A stretch of DNA of 36,545 nt from positions 1 to 36,545 of the forward strand of contig JADKFD010000060.1 in NCBI GenBank assembly GCA_016717705.1, read 5' to 3'. The notes under the pieces are model-generated. The model was not told the DNA's origin. It saw nothing but the letters and a program-made list of their open reading frames with translations, and ran no database searches. Made by a program: the position numbers and the translations under genes. The first letter of the stretch is position 1; the number at the start of each line of letters is the position of its first letter. Below, one piece after another: positions 1 to 11,820 of the stretch. Origin of the DNA: Rhodanobacteraceae bacterium. Its GTDB lineage: Bacteria; Pseudomonadota; Gammaproteobacteria; Xanthomonadales; SZUA-5.

Positions 1-3000
1 GGTCGACGTCAGCGGCAGCGCTCGATCGATCCGGCGCAGGCCGACGTTCCCGGCGAGTGGCGCGAATTTCCCGCCTTTGCGATGGCCAGCAAGGCGCTGA
101 CGCTGGCCGAGCGCAGCCGCGGGCTGGGCGACGACGCCAACCGGCTGTCGCTGCAGCGCGAGCTGTGGTTGGATTTCAACGGCAACGGCTACACCATCCA
201 GGACCGCATCTACGGGCGCATGCGCCAGGGCTTCCGGCTGGATCTGGCGGAACCGTACACGCTGCTGTCGGCCAGTGAACGCGGCGAGCCGCTGCTGGTG
301 ACCGCGGGGCAGCGGCGGCGTGCGCGGTATCGAAGTGCGCTACCGCCTGCGAATGTGGAGGCCAGCGCGCGTCTGCCGTGGACCTCGACGCTGCCGGCGC
401 ACGGCTGGAGCGAGCGTCTCGACGGACTGAGCACCGCGCTGCACCTGCCGCCCGGCTATCGGCTGCTGTATGCCGGCGGTGCCGATCGCGCGCCGCAGGC
501 CTGGCTCGAACGCTGGGACATCTATGCGGTGTTCATCGCTGCTTTCGCCGTGGTGCTGGCCTGGCGCCTGGGCGGATGGTCGCTGGCCGGCGTCGTGGCG
601 CTGCTGGTGGTGCTCGGCGTGCATGAACCGGATGCACCGCGTTACAGCCTGATCGCGCTGTTGCTGCTGCTGCTCGGCTGGCGCGCGCTGAACGCCGGGC
701 GCCTGCGCCAGGCGCTGGCGCTGGGCAGCCTGGTTGCCGCGCTGGGCTTCGCCTGGGTGGCATTGCCCTTTGCGATCGCCCAGGCGCGCTATGCGCTGCA
801 TCCGCAACTGGCCGATGGCGCGGTGTCCAGCAACTGGGTAATGGCGGCATTCGACCTGGCCGTTTGCCGGCGGCAAGATGGCGCCGCAGGAGCCGATGGC
901 GATGGATGCAGAACGCGCCGATGGCGCCACCGCCCGCACCGCCGGGCCTGGCCCGAGCAAGGCCGACATGAACCGCATGCAGCAGCAGACGATGGAGGGC
1001 AGGTCGAGGTGACCGGCTCGCGCATCAAGCGCGCCGAAAATCTGGAACGCTACGCCAAGGACGCCGTGGTGCAGGCCGGCGTGGGTCGCCCGAACTGGCG
1101 CTGGATGCAGGCCGATCTGGGCTTCGATGGCCCGGTCGATCGCGAGCAGATGCTCGATCTGTGGCTGTCGCCGCCGTGGCTGACCGCGCTGTGGCGTCTG
1201 CTGCTGGTGGCGGCGCTGGCGGCCTTCGCGCTGCTGCTGCCGCGTCGCGTGCATACGCCGCGCCTGCGCCGTCGCCGGCGCCGGCGGTCTGCTGGCGCTG
1301 CTCGCTGGCGGGTGCCGCTGGCGCGCAGACCTGCCGGACACCGAATTGCTGCAGGAGCTGAAAGAGCGCCTGACGGCGCCGCCGCCCTGTGCGCCGCAAT
1401 GCGCGCGGCTGGCGGCAGCGGAGCTCAGCATCGACGGCGAACGCTTGACGCTGACGCTGGACGTGCATGCCGCCGAGCGCGTGCTGGTGCCGCTGCCGCT
1501 CGACGACAGTGCGCTGGCGCAGGTCGAGGTGCGCGTCGACAACGCGCCGGCGCCGGTGCGCGGCACCGCGCGGCCGGCGCCGGCTGGGTCGCGGTCGAGC
1601 GCGGCGTGCATCGATTGACGCTGGCCGCGCGCATCCGCGGCGATCGCGTGGCGCTGGATTTCCCGCTGGCGCCGGCGCGCGTGCTGGTCAGCGCAGCGGG
1701 CTGGACCGCCGCTGGCCTGCGCGACGGCCGGCTGCTGGCCGAGCGCCTGGAACTGGTGCGCGAGGCGCCCAGCGCCAGAGGCGCCGAGACGACGCGCCGG
1801 CGCGGGTGCCGGTGAAGCCCTTTGTGCGGGTCGTGCGCGAGCTGTCGCTCGATCTCGACTGGACAGTGCGCACGACGGTGGAGCGCATCGCGCCGGTCGA
1901 CGGCGGCTTCAGCGTGCGCGTGCCCCTGCTGGCCGGCGAGCAGCCACTCGACCCGGCACTGCGCATCGACGACGGCAGCGCCGAAATCACGCTGCTGCCG
2001 GGCAGCAATGCCGAGTCATTCGCGTCGCGTCTGGCGCGCAGCGAGACGCTGGTGCTGACCGCGCCGGCGTTGGCCGATCGCGCCGAAGTCTGGCGCGTCG
2101 TGGTCGGGCCGAGTCTGTCGCTGAAGACCAGCGGCGTGCCGATCAGTGAACCGGAAGACGGCATCGACGACGACGACGTCTGGGTGCACGAATTCCATCC
2201 GCTGCCCGGCGAAACGCTCAAGCTGACCATTGCCCGCCCAGTGCAGTCCCGGCGCCACCGTGGTCGCCGACGCGGTGAATCTGCGCAGCGACATCGGCAC
2301 GCGCAGCCGCACGCATACGCTGAATCTGACCCTGCGCGCGACCCAGGGCGGCAGTCACGCGCTGAAGTTGCCCGCGGATGGCGAACTGTTGAACCTCAGC
2401 ATCGACGGCCGGCCGCTGAACCTGAAGCCGGAGGCCGGTGTGCTGACGCTGCCGATCGCCCGGCACGCAGATGGTCAGCCTGAGCTGGCGCGAAGATCTC
2501 GGGGTCGGCGTGATCTCGCGCACGCCCGAACTCGACCTGCAACTGGACGCCGCCAACATTTCGCTGCGCCTGGCGCTGCCGCAGGACCGCTGGGTGCTGC
2601 GACTGGCCGGTCCGGTGGTCGGGCCGGCGGTGCTCTACTGGTCGGCATTGATCGTGTTGCTGGCGCTGGGCTATGGCCTGGGGCGCAGTGGCCACGCGCT
2701 GCTGTCGTTTCGCGCGTGGATGCTGCTGGTGCTGGGTTTTTCGACGCTGAGCTACATCCCCTTGCTGATCGTCGCGGTGGCTTTCATCGCGCTCGACGCG
2801 CGCCGCCGCTATCTGCCGGGGCACTGGGGCAAGTGGCGCTTCGATCTGGCGCAACTGGGACTGGCCGCGCTGACTCTGGCTGCCTTCGCGGCGCTGGTGC
2901 TGGCGATTCCGGCGGGCTTGTTGGGATCGCCCGACATGCAGATCGGCGGCAGCGCCAACTATGGCGAGCTGTCCTGGCTGGCCGACCGCAGCAGCGGCAT

Positions 3001-3196
3001 GTTGCCGGGCGCCAGCGCGATCACGCTGCCGATCTGGGCGTACAAGGCCCTGATGCTGGCGTTTGCGCTGTGGCTGGCATGGGCACTGATCGGCTGGATC
3101 AAGCAGGCCTGGGCGGCGCTGACCGCGGGCACCGGATGGATGCGGCTGCGCCCGTTGCGCGCGGCCAAAGCGCCCAGGCAGGAGCCGATCGGTTGA
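1..3196 (+). pseudogene. Large multi-pass membrane protein, 5'-truncated by the window edge and frameshifted
   Basis: The reading frame is already open at base 1, so the start lies upstream. Conserved-looking protein continues to a TGA at 3194-3196 but hops frames near 855-1000, 1265-1345, 1600, 1810, 2240 and 2475. In order it has a mixed soluble region, a membrane block at about 520-800 (several Leu/Ala/Val-rich helices), a soluble stretch, one helix at about 1190-1250 (WLTALWRLLLVAALAAFALL), a long beta-rich presumably periplasmic region at about 1345-2560, and a C-terminal block of four or five helices at about 2600-3130. I do not recognise a named family. The stretch VTGSRIKR near 1010 resembles a TonB plug motif, but no barrel follows. 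Its stop overlaps the TTG of the next gene, so the two are probably co-transcribed. Function unknown; envelope role inferred only from topology. Confidence 0.6.
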
Positions 3197-6100
3197 CCGA
3201 CGCTCCGCAAACGGCGAGTCCGCCCGATCCGGCGGCGCAGCTGCGGCTGTCGCTGCACGGTCGTTATGGCGCCGATCCCGGGTATACGCTCGAAGGGGCC
3301 AGCGAACGCGGCTTGTATCTGCGGCGGATGCCCGGCACGACCAGTTTCTACGCCGAGGGCGAGGCGGTCTGGCTGGTCTGGAACGACGACGCCAACGTCA
3401 GCAGGCTGCAGGTTCTGGCGCGCGTGCGGCATGGCGACGACTCCGGGCTGCGCCTGCAATTCGAGCCGGGACAGGCGCCGGGCCTGGTCGCCCAGGTCCA
3501 GACGCTGGTACCGAAGCGCTCGCTGACCGACGCCGCCAGCCTCGATCCGGCCGCGCGCAGCATCACGCTGATCATCGATTTCATCCGCACCGATCTGGTC
3601 GGCGCCTGCCGCGGACTGCTCGACGCGGTGCAGACCGCCATCGAGGCCGGCACCAGCGCCACGGCAAACCCCAAGCCGTCGGGCGCGCTGGCCGGGCAAC
3701 TGCGGGCCGCGCGGGTGACCATCGAAGACGAATTCCGCCGCCGCATGACGCAGGCCTGGCGCGTATCCGCCGCGGGCGACGCGCCGACCCGGCGTGATGT
3801 TGCCGCGCTGCAACTGCAGGGCGATGGCGAAATGCGTGCCTGGTTGAGCGGTCGCGAGGCCTCGCGCGCGCTCGGCCGCATGTGCGATCCGGCGTGGCGA
3901 TCGCTGCTCGCGCTGCTGCAAGTGGCGCTTGCCGGGCGCCCTGGTGTCAGCCCGGAAGCGCTCGGGGTGACTGCGGTGGTCGATGCCCTGGCGCACTCGC
4001 TGAGTGTCGCCGGCCGATGCCGGCCTGCAGGACCGCATCCTGCAGACGCGGCCAGCCGCGGGGTCTCGAGCTCGGCGCCGCCTACGAGCGCCTCAGTCAG
4101 ATGCTGCGCCGCGCTGGTATCCAGTCCGCGTCGGCAGCACCCAGGTCGGCCGCCAAAGCGCCTTCGAGCCCCGCGCCGGGTGACGTGCCGCCGGCCGTCA
4201 GCAGCGCCGCAGCTGCCCTGCGCAACCCCGAGGTCCGGGCGCCGTCGGTGGGCTTTGCGGCGCCCGACCCGGACACCGCGTGGTCGGCGCTGCGGCGTAT
4301 CGGTGCGCCGGCCGCTGCCGGCGTCAACCCGGATCTGCCGTCCGGCGGCGGTGCGGTGGCCGATACCTTGCTGCTGCGCGCCGCCGGCGAGTTGCTCGGC
4401 GCGCGCACGGCGGTCAGCCCGGCCGATTTTCGCGCGCGCTTGCAGCAGCGCGCGCGACAACTGGCCGGAGATGCCGGCGCACCGCTGGAACGGCGCCAGC
4501 ACGATGCGGTCGATCTGGTGGCGCGCATCCATGAAGCGCTCGATGAGGATCCGCTGCTGCCGGCGGGTTTCCGCGAGCGCTGTCGACCGCTGCTGCGGTC
4601 GATCCTGGCATCCGAGTTACACGGCGAAGGGCTCGGCGAATCCGGCGCGCCGCTGCGCAAACTGCTGTCGCTGGTCGAGTTCGGCAGCGCCCTGTTTGCC
4701 AGTCGGCAGGATCCGATGACCGCCAAGGTGCGCAGCGCGGTCGACGAAGAACTGGCCACGCTGACGCAAACGCAGCCGTGGACGAAGGCGCAGCTGGAAG
4801 CCACCTGCGAGCGTCTCGAAGGCTTGCTGCAGCGGCAAAGGGCGGCCAGTCAGGCCAGCGAGAAACGCGTGGTGGACGCCTGCGAGGGCCAGCAGCGCAT
4901 CGCCGATGCCCGCGCGCACGTGCAGAGCGAACTGGCGGCCGTGTTCGGCGGTCGGCAGTTGCCGCAGGGTCTGGTCGAGGTGCTGGCGCGGCAGTTGTCG
5001 TCGACGATGCTGCCGATCCTGCTGCGCGCCGGTCCCGATGCGCCCGAATGGCAGGAGGTGCTCGGGCGACTGCATGCCTTGCAAGCCGCGCTGCAGCGTG
5101 CGGCTGGCGGTCATCCGGGCAACGATTCCGCGCACCACCTCGAATGGCTGCACCAGACGTGTGCCGGCAGCAGCGACGCGGCCGCGCTGGAGCGCTGCCT
5201 GGATGGCATCGAGGCAGCGCTGAAGGGTCGACCGGTGTCCTGGCCGGCGCAGGATGGCAGCGACACGCCGGCGCCGGCGGCCACCGGCACGCCAGCGGGC
5301 GCCGAGGGCAAGCTCGCCACCCTGCAGGTGGGCGACTGGCTGTCGCTGGAGTCGCCCGGGGAGGACCCGCGTCTGCTGAAGCTGGCCTGGCGGGCGGCAG
5401 ATCAGAGTCGTTTCACGCTGGTCAACCGCCTCGGGCAGAAAACCGAGGAGATCGATGCCGCGTCGCTGCAGGCCATGCTCGGCGCCGGCCGCGCGCGCGT
5501 GGTCGAGCAGGGCGATGCCGATCTGGCGGAACGCGTCAGCGGCATCGTTGCGCGTGCCGCCGGAGACGAGTTCGTGCTGGTCCTGCATGGCTTGACCGCG
5601 GCCGAATCGGAGCGTCGCGCGGTGGCGCTGTTCGATCAGGCCAATGCCCTCGAACTCAACTTCGACGGCAAGCATCTGCGGCTGTCGCTGAGCATGGGCA
5701 TGGTGCCGGTGGATGCGGCAAGCACATCGGTTTCGCGGCTGCTGGCCGACGCCGAGCGCGCCTGCGACGCGGCCAAGGAGTCCGGACGCGGCCGCTGGTA
5801 CCGCTTTCAGTCCGACGACGCACTGCTCAGCCAGATGCGCGAATCCGCCAACTGGGTACGCCGGCTCGACGAGTCGCTGCAGTCGCGCGGCTTGCTGCTG
5901 TACGGCCAGCGGGCGGTATGGCTGGGCAGCGACGGCGCAGCGCAGCCGGACTACATCGAGGTGCTGCTGCGCATGCAGACCGCCGATGGCGTCGCCGCGC
6001 CGGGCGACTTCATCATCGCCGCCGAGCGCTACGGGCAGATCGCTGCCGTCGATCGCTATGTGCTGCAGGAGCTGACCCGCGTGCTGCAGCGCGTCGGAAC

Positions 6101-6593
6101 GGTCGGCAATGCGCGCATCGCCTTCAATATCTCGGCGCGCAACATCATCGATGCCGCCTTTGTCGACGAGATCATCGAGACCCTGCGCCAGCAGCCGGTG
6201 CCGCTGGAACAGTTGTGCGTGGAGTTGACCGAAACGTCGGCGATCCAGCAGATCGAGGAAGCCGGCAGCGGCATGCGCAAGCTGGCGCAGGCCGGACTGT
6301 CGATGGTGCTGGATGATTTTGGTTCCGGCTGGTCGTCCTACCAGTACCTGCGGCGACTGCCCTTCGCCATGGTCAAGGTCGATGGCGCCTTCATCCGCGA
6401 CATCACGCGCTCCGTCGAGGACCGTGCGCTGGCCAGTTCGATCAACGAGATCGCGCACCTTCTGGGCAAGCGCACGGTGGCCGAACATGTCGAGGACCAG
6501 GAAACCCTGGACGAGGTGCGCGCGATCGGCTTCGACTATGCGCAGGGTTATCTGCTCGGCAAACCGGTGCCATTATCCGAGCTGTTGGGTTGA
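3193..6593 (+). CDS. PilZ-like / DUF1631 / half GGDEF / EAL protein (frameshifted near 4.02-4.07 kb)
   Basis: About 1130 residues. I take the TTG at 3193, which overlaps the previous stop. Residues 15-110 look PilZ-like (GASERG in place of DxSxxG). Next comes a long helical DUF1631-type region, and at about 5300-5530 the C-terminal DUF1631 domain (GDWLSLE...FTLVNRLGQKTEEID), which the next gene also carries. Then only the second half of a GGDEF domain is present, beginning RAAGDEF; the usual first half (metal-binding aspartate, nucleotide-binding segment) is absent without any frame break. The C-terminal EAL domain keeps its likely catalytic set: EVLLR, FNISARN, VELTET, LDDFGSG, VKVDG, VAEHVED and the Q of YAQGYLLG. 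Expected activity is c-di-GMP hydrolysis to pGpG; the GGDEF half is probably sensory or dead. Two compensating frameshifts at about 4018 and 4065 look like sequence errors. Confidence 0.82.
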
Positions 6594-6610
6594 GCCGCAT
6601 GGGCGCTGGC

Positions 6611-6638
6611 TGCCAGCCCACGCGGCAAGCACTACACT
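6611..6638 (+). promoter_or_regulatory. Possible sigma70-type promoter of the DUF1631 gene
   Basis: TACACT (6633-6638) is a fair -10 hexamer, 16 bases after a poor -35 (TGCCAG, 6611-6616). It lies in the 75-base gap before the ATG at 6669. Read-through from the upstream gene is equally possible. Confidence 0.28.
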
Positions 6639-6668
6639 AGGACCCCTGACTGAAGGGCACGCGCCAGG

Positions 6669-9292
6669 ATGAGTCAAGCAGGCAGTTCGGAAGTCGATTT
6701 CTTGCCCTTCGCCAAGTTCGTGCGTGCGGAGTGTTCGACGCGCGTGCGCGGCATGCTCGAAGGTATCTACCAGGTCGCCTGGCCGGCCATCGCGGCCGCT
6801 CTGCAGCAGAGTCTGGAGCAACTGGACGCCGATCTGTTCCGCCACGCCGAGCGCGCGCCCAACGTCAACGAGCAGAACCTGAGCTTTGAAGCCCTGCGCG
6901 AGTTGCGCCGCCGCCGGGCCGATTTCATGGCCGCCTGCCGCGACAGCGTGCAGCGTTCGATGCTGCACCTGGTCGATCCGGCGGTGCCACGCGACGAGAT
7001 GCGGACGGGTGAACCCGCCGGTGGCCGGCGCACCCAGCTGAGCCTGGTCGATCCGGTACACCTGGAGCAGGTGCTGGTGCTCACCGAGGTGGCGACGCGC
7101 GCCGAGATGCGCGCCAGCGATGAGTTGAATGCGCTCGCCTATCGCCTCGCGGTGATCGTCGGCGGCGCGCCGTTCGAGCTCGAAGCCATGGCGCTCGCGC
7201 CGCATGCCTTGTGCGCAACGGTGCAGACCGCCTCGCAGTGCCTGGAGATCAGCCCGGCGCACCGCTTGTCGCTGTACCGCCGCATCGACAAGGCGCTGTT
7301 CGCCGACGCCAGCGGATTCTACGAGTCGATCAATCGTCACCTGGTCGCCCAGGGCATTCTTGCCTGGTTGCAGTTGTCGCCGCACCGGGTCGCCTCTCGG
7401 TCGGCGGCGCCGGCGCGTGTCCCGCCGCCGGCCGAGACGCCGGTCGCGGCCGAACCGGAGCGGCCCGCCGCGGCGCCGGAAGTGCACGGCGGTCCGCGTC
7501 CAGCGACACCGGCGCGCCCATTCGAAGAGGGCGCGGCGCCGCCAGCTTCACCGCCGCCGAGCGTGGCCGTCGATCCCGCGCTGGCGCCAAGCGCGCCGCC
7601 GCCGCGCCCCGCGCCATCACCCGGGCGCTTCGACGGGTCCGGCGATGCAGGCCCTGCGCGACTACATGAAATCCGGTGCGACCGAGCCTCCGGGCGAAGC
7701 GCCAGCGCTGCCAGCGCCGCGCAGCGAGCCCGCGAGGCAGTCGACCGCGCCGCAGCCGGCGCTGGCCGACCTGAATCCGGCGATCTGCTCAGCTTCGATA
7801 CGCTGCGCGAATTGCTGGCCGGGCGGCGCCCAGGGCGCAGGCCGACGCTGGCGCCGGCGACGCCGGACAGGCGATAGCCGCCGAGCCGGATGTCGACGCC
7901 GCGCTCGCTGCCCTGCAGCAACGCGGCGCGGCGGCGCCGATGCACATCGGCGGCCGTCTGGTGCATCGCAGCGTCGCCGACGTCAAGCGCGAGATCCAGG
8001 CCCAGCTGCGCGCGCGCGGCGATGGCGCGCCGGCGCGCTTGAGCGCGCCCGATTCGGACGCGATCGATCTGGTCGGCTTCCTGTTCGACCACCTGCTGGC
8101 CGATCAGCAATCCAGCAGTCTCACCCAGGGCCTGCTGACGGAACTGCAGGTGCCGCTGATCAAGGTGGCCTTGAAGGACAAGGGCTTCTTCACCCAGCGC
8201 AATCATCCGGCGCGACAACTGCTCAATGCGCTGGTGGAAACCAGTGCGATGTGGGTCGAGGACGAGTCCCAGGACGCCGCCGTCGTCGACAAGATGCGCT
8301 GGGTGGTCGACCGCGTCAGCCAGGATTTCACCAGCGATACCGCGGTTTTCGGGCGCCTGTTCGAAGACCTGTCGCGGCATATGGGCGGGCTGAAGAAAAA
8401 GGCGGATGTCGCCGAGCGCCACTACGTCGAGGCTGCGCGCGGCAGGGAGAAGCTGGAACTGGCGCGCGAGGCCGCGACCGCGAAGGTCAGGGAGCGGCTG
8501 GCTGGCGCGGACCCGCCCGCAGCCGTGCGCACGCTGCTGGAGAGCGCCTGGACCGACGCCATCGCCCTGACCTTTCTGCGCCAGGGTTACGATCACCCGC
8601 AGACGCGCGAACGGCTGGAATTCGTCGATCGCCTGATCGAGTTGTTCGGCCACGGTCGTCCGCTGCCGGAGCGTCGCTTCGAACTGCAGAAGCTGCGCGT
8701 CGTGTTCGAGGATGGCATGGCCTCCATCGGGCACCAGGACGATGCGGTCGGCAAGGCCTGGACGGACATCGCACGGCTGGTCGAGGAGGCCGGCGACAGC
8801 AGCGCCGAGGCGGCGGCGACGACCGTGCGCCAACTGGTCGAGCAGCAGCCGCGTCTGGGCGGCGTGCGCAACGAGACCGACACGCCAGCCGTCGAAGTCG
8901 TCGCCAGCGCCGAGCCCAGCAAGACCCTGCTGCAGACCTTGCGCAAGGACGTGCACTTGCCGCTCGGGCCGCGCGAGGCGGAAATGGCAGAGCGCATCAA
9001 GCATCTGCCCTTCGGGACCTGGTTCGAGTTCATTCTCAATCAGCAGGGCGACAAATCCAGGCGCAAGCTGTGCTGGTACAGCCCGGTGACCGGACGCTGC
9101 CTGTTCGTCAACGTGCGTGGCGCCAAGGCACAGGAACGCACCATCGACGACCTCGCCCGCGACCTGGTGCGCGGCAATGTGCGCCTGCTGGAAGAGAACC
9201 GCGAAAACCTGATCGACCGCGCCTGGAAGGGCATTGTCTCGATGCTGCGCGGCGCCGGGCTGACCGCCGACGCGCGCACCGAAGCCGGCTGA
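6669..9292 (+). CDS. DUF1631 family protein (frameshifted near 7.64-7.9 kb)
   Basis: ATG at 6669 (MSQAGSSEVDF). About 870 residues, the usual size for DUF1631 proteins, which databases often mislabel as thymidine phosphorylase. The N-terminal part is helical (LSFEALRELRRRRADFM); a Pro/Ala-rich linker spans about 7400-7900; the helical core holds the typical VPLIKVALKDKGFF...NHPARQLLN segment near 8150-8230; the C-terminal domain (GTWFEFIL...GRCLFVNVRGAKAQERT) at about 9010-9200 matches the one in the gene before it. Frame changes near 7640, 7790 and 7880 all fall in the low-complexity linker, so they may be sequencing errors or a hypervariable spacer. Molecular function is not established. 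Sitting between an EAL protein and a PilZ protein suggests a c-di-GMP-linked role (inference). Its stop TGA (9290-9292) overlaps the AAGGAG of the next gene. Confidence 0.8.
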
Positions 9293-9302
9293 AGGAGCTG
9301 CA

Positions 9303-9644
9303 GTGAGCGAACGACGATCGGTGCGCAAACGGGTGTCGGAATCGCTTCCGGTCATCGACGGCATGACCGGGGCGCCGCTCGGCCGCATCGGCAACCTGTC
9401 GACCGACGGGCTGATGCTGATCGGCGCGCGCGCCCTGGCCGAGCGGCAGGTGTTTCAGGTGCACTTTCCGTTGCCCGGAACCGGCGCCAGCGCACCGCGC
9501 CTGGAGGTCGGCATCCAGTGCCTGTGGTCGGAGGCAGCCAGTGGCGAACACAGCCATTGGACTGGTTGCCACATCATCTCGATCTCGCCCGATGGCCAGG
9601 AGATGCTGGACGCCTGGGTCACGCGCGCGGCAGAGGGCGGTTGA
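9303..9644 (+). CDS. PilZ domain protein
   Basis: 113 residues, GTG start at 9303 preceded by a strong AAGGAG at 9292-9297, which decides the start. The PilZ c-di-GMP-binding signature is present: an arginine cluster RRSVRKR near residues 4-10 (RxxxR) and NLSTDG near residue 32 (D/NxSxxG), followed by a beta-barrel-like pattern. It is essentially one PilZ domain and nothing else, so it is likely a c-di-GMP-responsive adaptor in the cytoplasm. It lies 10 bases after the DUF1631 gene and is the last gene of the run that starts with the EAL protein. Which process it controls cannot be read from the sequence. Confidence 0.88.
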   Translation: MSERRSVRKRVSESLPVIDGMTGAPLGRIGNLSTDGLMLIGARALAERQVFQVHFPLPGTGASAPRLEVGIQCLWSEAASGEHSHWTGCHIISISPDGQEMLDAWVTRAAEGG

Positions 9645-9659
9645 TCGGCGGCAGGCGCT

Positions 9660-9682
9660 GTGGGAGCGGGTTTACCGCGATC
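9660..9682 (+). repeat. REP-like palindrome, GTGG head
   Basis: GTGG followed by GAGCGGGTTTACCGCGATC, a short stem GCGG/CCGC with loop GTTTA. It resembles the GTGGGAGCGGGTTTAC-type REPs common in Pseudomonas. It lies in the 75-base gap between two convergent genes and could also help terminate transcription. Confidence 0.55.
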
Positions 9683-9719
9683 TCGGGCTGGGGGGAAATC
9701 CGCTCACGAAATCGTGCCC

Positions 9720-11820
9720 TCAGTCGTACCCGAAGCTGCGCGCCGCGGGTGCCAGCAGGCGGAAGGCCTTGCCCAGGGGTGCCGCGTACTGGCGCCAGCG
9801 GCCGCTTTCGAGGCGTTCCGGCAGATTACCCAGTACCTGCCGACGCGGCGCGTCCAGCGTCAGTGATCCCGGCGCCACGCCGAGTGCCTGGCCCAGGCGT
9901 TCGCGCAGCGCATTGCGGTCGGTGTCGAATTCCTCGGCCCGGATCACGCTGACAGCAAGACCCGCCGAGGCGCGCATGCGGTCGAGGTGCTGGTATTGGC
10001 GCAGGAGGTAGCTGGCCGCGAGTTCCGGTTCGCCGATGGCGCGCGCCGGCGTGGTGCCGTAAGCCAGCCAGTGCAGCAGGGTATCCCGTGGATCACGCAC
10101 GAAGGCGAGCACGCGGCCTTGCGGCAATGCGCCGGAGAGGGCCGCGTATTGCACCCATTCCAGCGTCGGCAGCACATCCAGCACCAGGCGTCCGGGCGGC
10201 AGCTTGAGCCGCTCCAGCGCCCGCCAGTAGCGTCGGCGGAATAGTTGCAGCGTGCCTTCACTGAGGTTGTTCTCGATCTGCGCGCGCTGATCGGCCGAGA
10301 GGCCGTCATGCCGACTGTGGCCGCCGAGACGATCGGTCAGCACCGCAATGGACTCGCCGCGTGCCAGCGCGCGCAGCAGGTTCTCGGCGCCGCTGCCGGG
10401 TATGTAGGGCACGAAGACCAGCGGCTGACCCTCGGCGCCGCTGAGCGGCAGCGGCAGCTCGCGCGGCGGGCCGAGCGGGTCGTTGAGAGCCGGCGTCGAC
10501 TGCCTCGGCAGCGCCGCATGCACTTCCAGCCAACGCTGCACGGCAAGGTCGGAATCGCCTTCGCGGTCGGCCGCGTAACCGAGCAGAAACGCGCGGGTGG
10601 CACGCGCGCCCGGACTCAGCTTGTCGCTGCTCAGCGTGGCCAGCGCGCTGCAATGGGCGCCCGGCTTGCCGGATTTGAGTTCATAGGCGGCGGCGATACT
10701 GAGCGCCTTGGGTTGCTGGGCATCCAGCGACAAGGCCTTGTCGGCGGCCTGCCGAGCCAGTGCGACGTCGCCGCGCATCTCGGCGCCGGTGGCCAGTTCG
10801 GCGTGGGCGTCGGCCTGATGCGGCTGCGCCTGGGCCCAGTCGCGCGCCAGCGCATAAGCATCGTCGTAGCGCCCCTGGCGGCCCAGCAGGCCGAGCTGGT
10901 GGCTCCAGATCGATGGATGCGCTTGCGCTTTGGCATAGGAACCCAGCAGCGAAATGGCGTCGTCGATGCGTCCGGCACGCACGCGCGCCTCCGCGGCGGC
11001 ATGCACCAGCGACGGCTCACCCTCGACCCGCACCAGCGCCTTGTCGAGCAGATCGGCGGTGGCATCGAAGCGACCCGAACGCAAGGTCAGATCGCACATC
11101 CGCGCCAACATCGGCGCGTCGTCCGCCGTGAAGTCGGTCAGGCGTTGCAGCGTGCTCAGCGCGGCGTCGCCGTCGCCGTCGGCAATCTGCGCCTTGGCCG
11201 CCAGACGGCGCACGCGCACGTTGAACGGATCCAGCCGCAGCGCGTTGTCCAGCGCCTGACGGGCGAAGGCGTGATGGCCCTTGGCCAGCAGCACCATGCC
11301 GAGCACGGTCTGCGCGCGCGAGTCCTCGGGCAGCTTTTCGATGCCCGCCTGCGCGTGGGCGAGCGCCTGATCGGTGTCGCCGCGCACCAGCAGCACCTGG
11401 GCCAGCCCGATGTGGGCCTGGGCGTCGCCAGGGTCGGCACGCAGCGCGGTGCGAAAGCGCTGCTCGGCAGACTCGATCTGGCCCGAGGACAGCGCCAGCT
11501 CGCCCAGTTGCGCGTGGCCGCGCGACCAGTTCGGGTCGATCGCCGCGGCGCGCTCGAGGAATTCGGCGGCGCGCAGCGAGTCGCCCTGCTGGGCCAGCAG
11601 CAGCCCGTAATTCACCAGATAGCTCGGCTCGCTCGGGCGCGGCGTCGATGGCGCGCTTGAAATGGCTGCGCGCGCCCAGCGCATCGCCCTTGCGCGCGAG
11701 CACCACGCCGTACATGTTGAGCGCCTCGGGATCGTCCGGAGCCTCGTTGAGGCGGTCGCGCAATCGATATTCGGCCTCGTCGACCTGGCCCTTCTGGATC
11801 AACTCTCGGATGTGTTGCAT
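9720..11820 (-). CDS. TPR-repeat protein with C-terminal sulfotransferase-like domain (frameshift near 11.65 kb)
   Basis: About 700 residues. I choose ATG at 11820 (MQHIRELIQKG) because AAGG precedes it; an in-frame ATG at 11880 has no ribosome site. Residues 1-420 are TPR units of the form YGxxLAxxGDxxxAxxxFxxAxxxxP. The C-terminal 250 residues match the sulfotransferase fold used in TPR-sulfotransferase proteins of xanthomonads: a weak P-loop region (VPYIPGSGAENLLRAL) and a good PAPS-site-like strand-loop LAFVRDPRDTLLHWLAYG. The usual PRSGTT P-loop is altered, so catalytic activity is uncertain. A single frame change near 11650 joins the N-terminal TPR to the rest. It is transcribed away from the epimerase operon. 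A substrate cannot be inferred. Confidence 0.78.

Noticed and set aside
1000..1050. VTGSRIKR, a TonB-dependent receptor plug-like motif
   Set aside because: No plug or 22-strand barrel follows; the protein continues as helices and a beta-rich soluble region.
4617..6488. 623-residue open frame on the minus strand opposite the EAL protein
   Set aside because: It is an antisense shadow typical of high-GC coding DNA: Arg/Gln/His-rich, no motifs, no ribosome site, and the + strand carries conserved EAL residues.
6669..9292. Thymidine phosphorylase annotation often given to DUF1631 proteins
   Set aside because: None of the phosphorylase motifs are present; the helical core and C-terminal domain fit DUF1631.
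7337..9394. 685-residue minus-strand frame opposite the DUF1631 gene
   Set aside because: Low-complexity composition and no recognisable domain; the + strand frame is conserved and has proper gene boundaries.
10245..11660. 471-residue plus-strand frame opposite the TPR protein
   Set aside because: Composition is that of a mirrored TPR gene, with no domain; the minus strand has clear TPR units and a sulfotransferase-like end.
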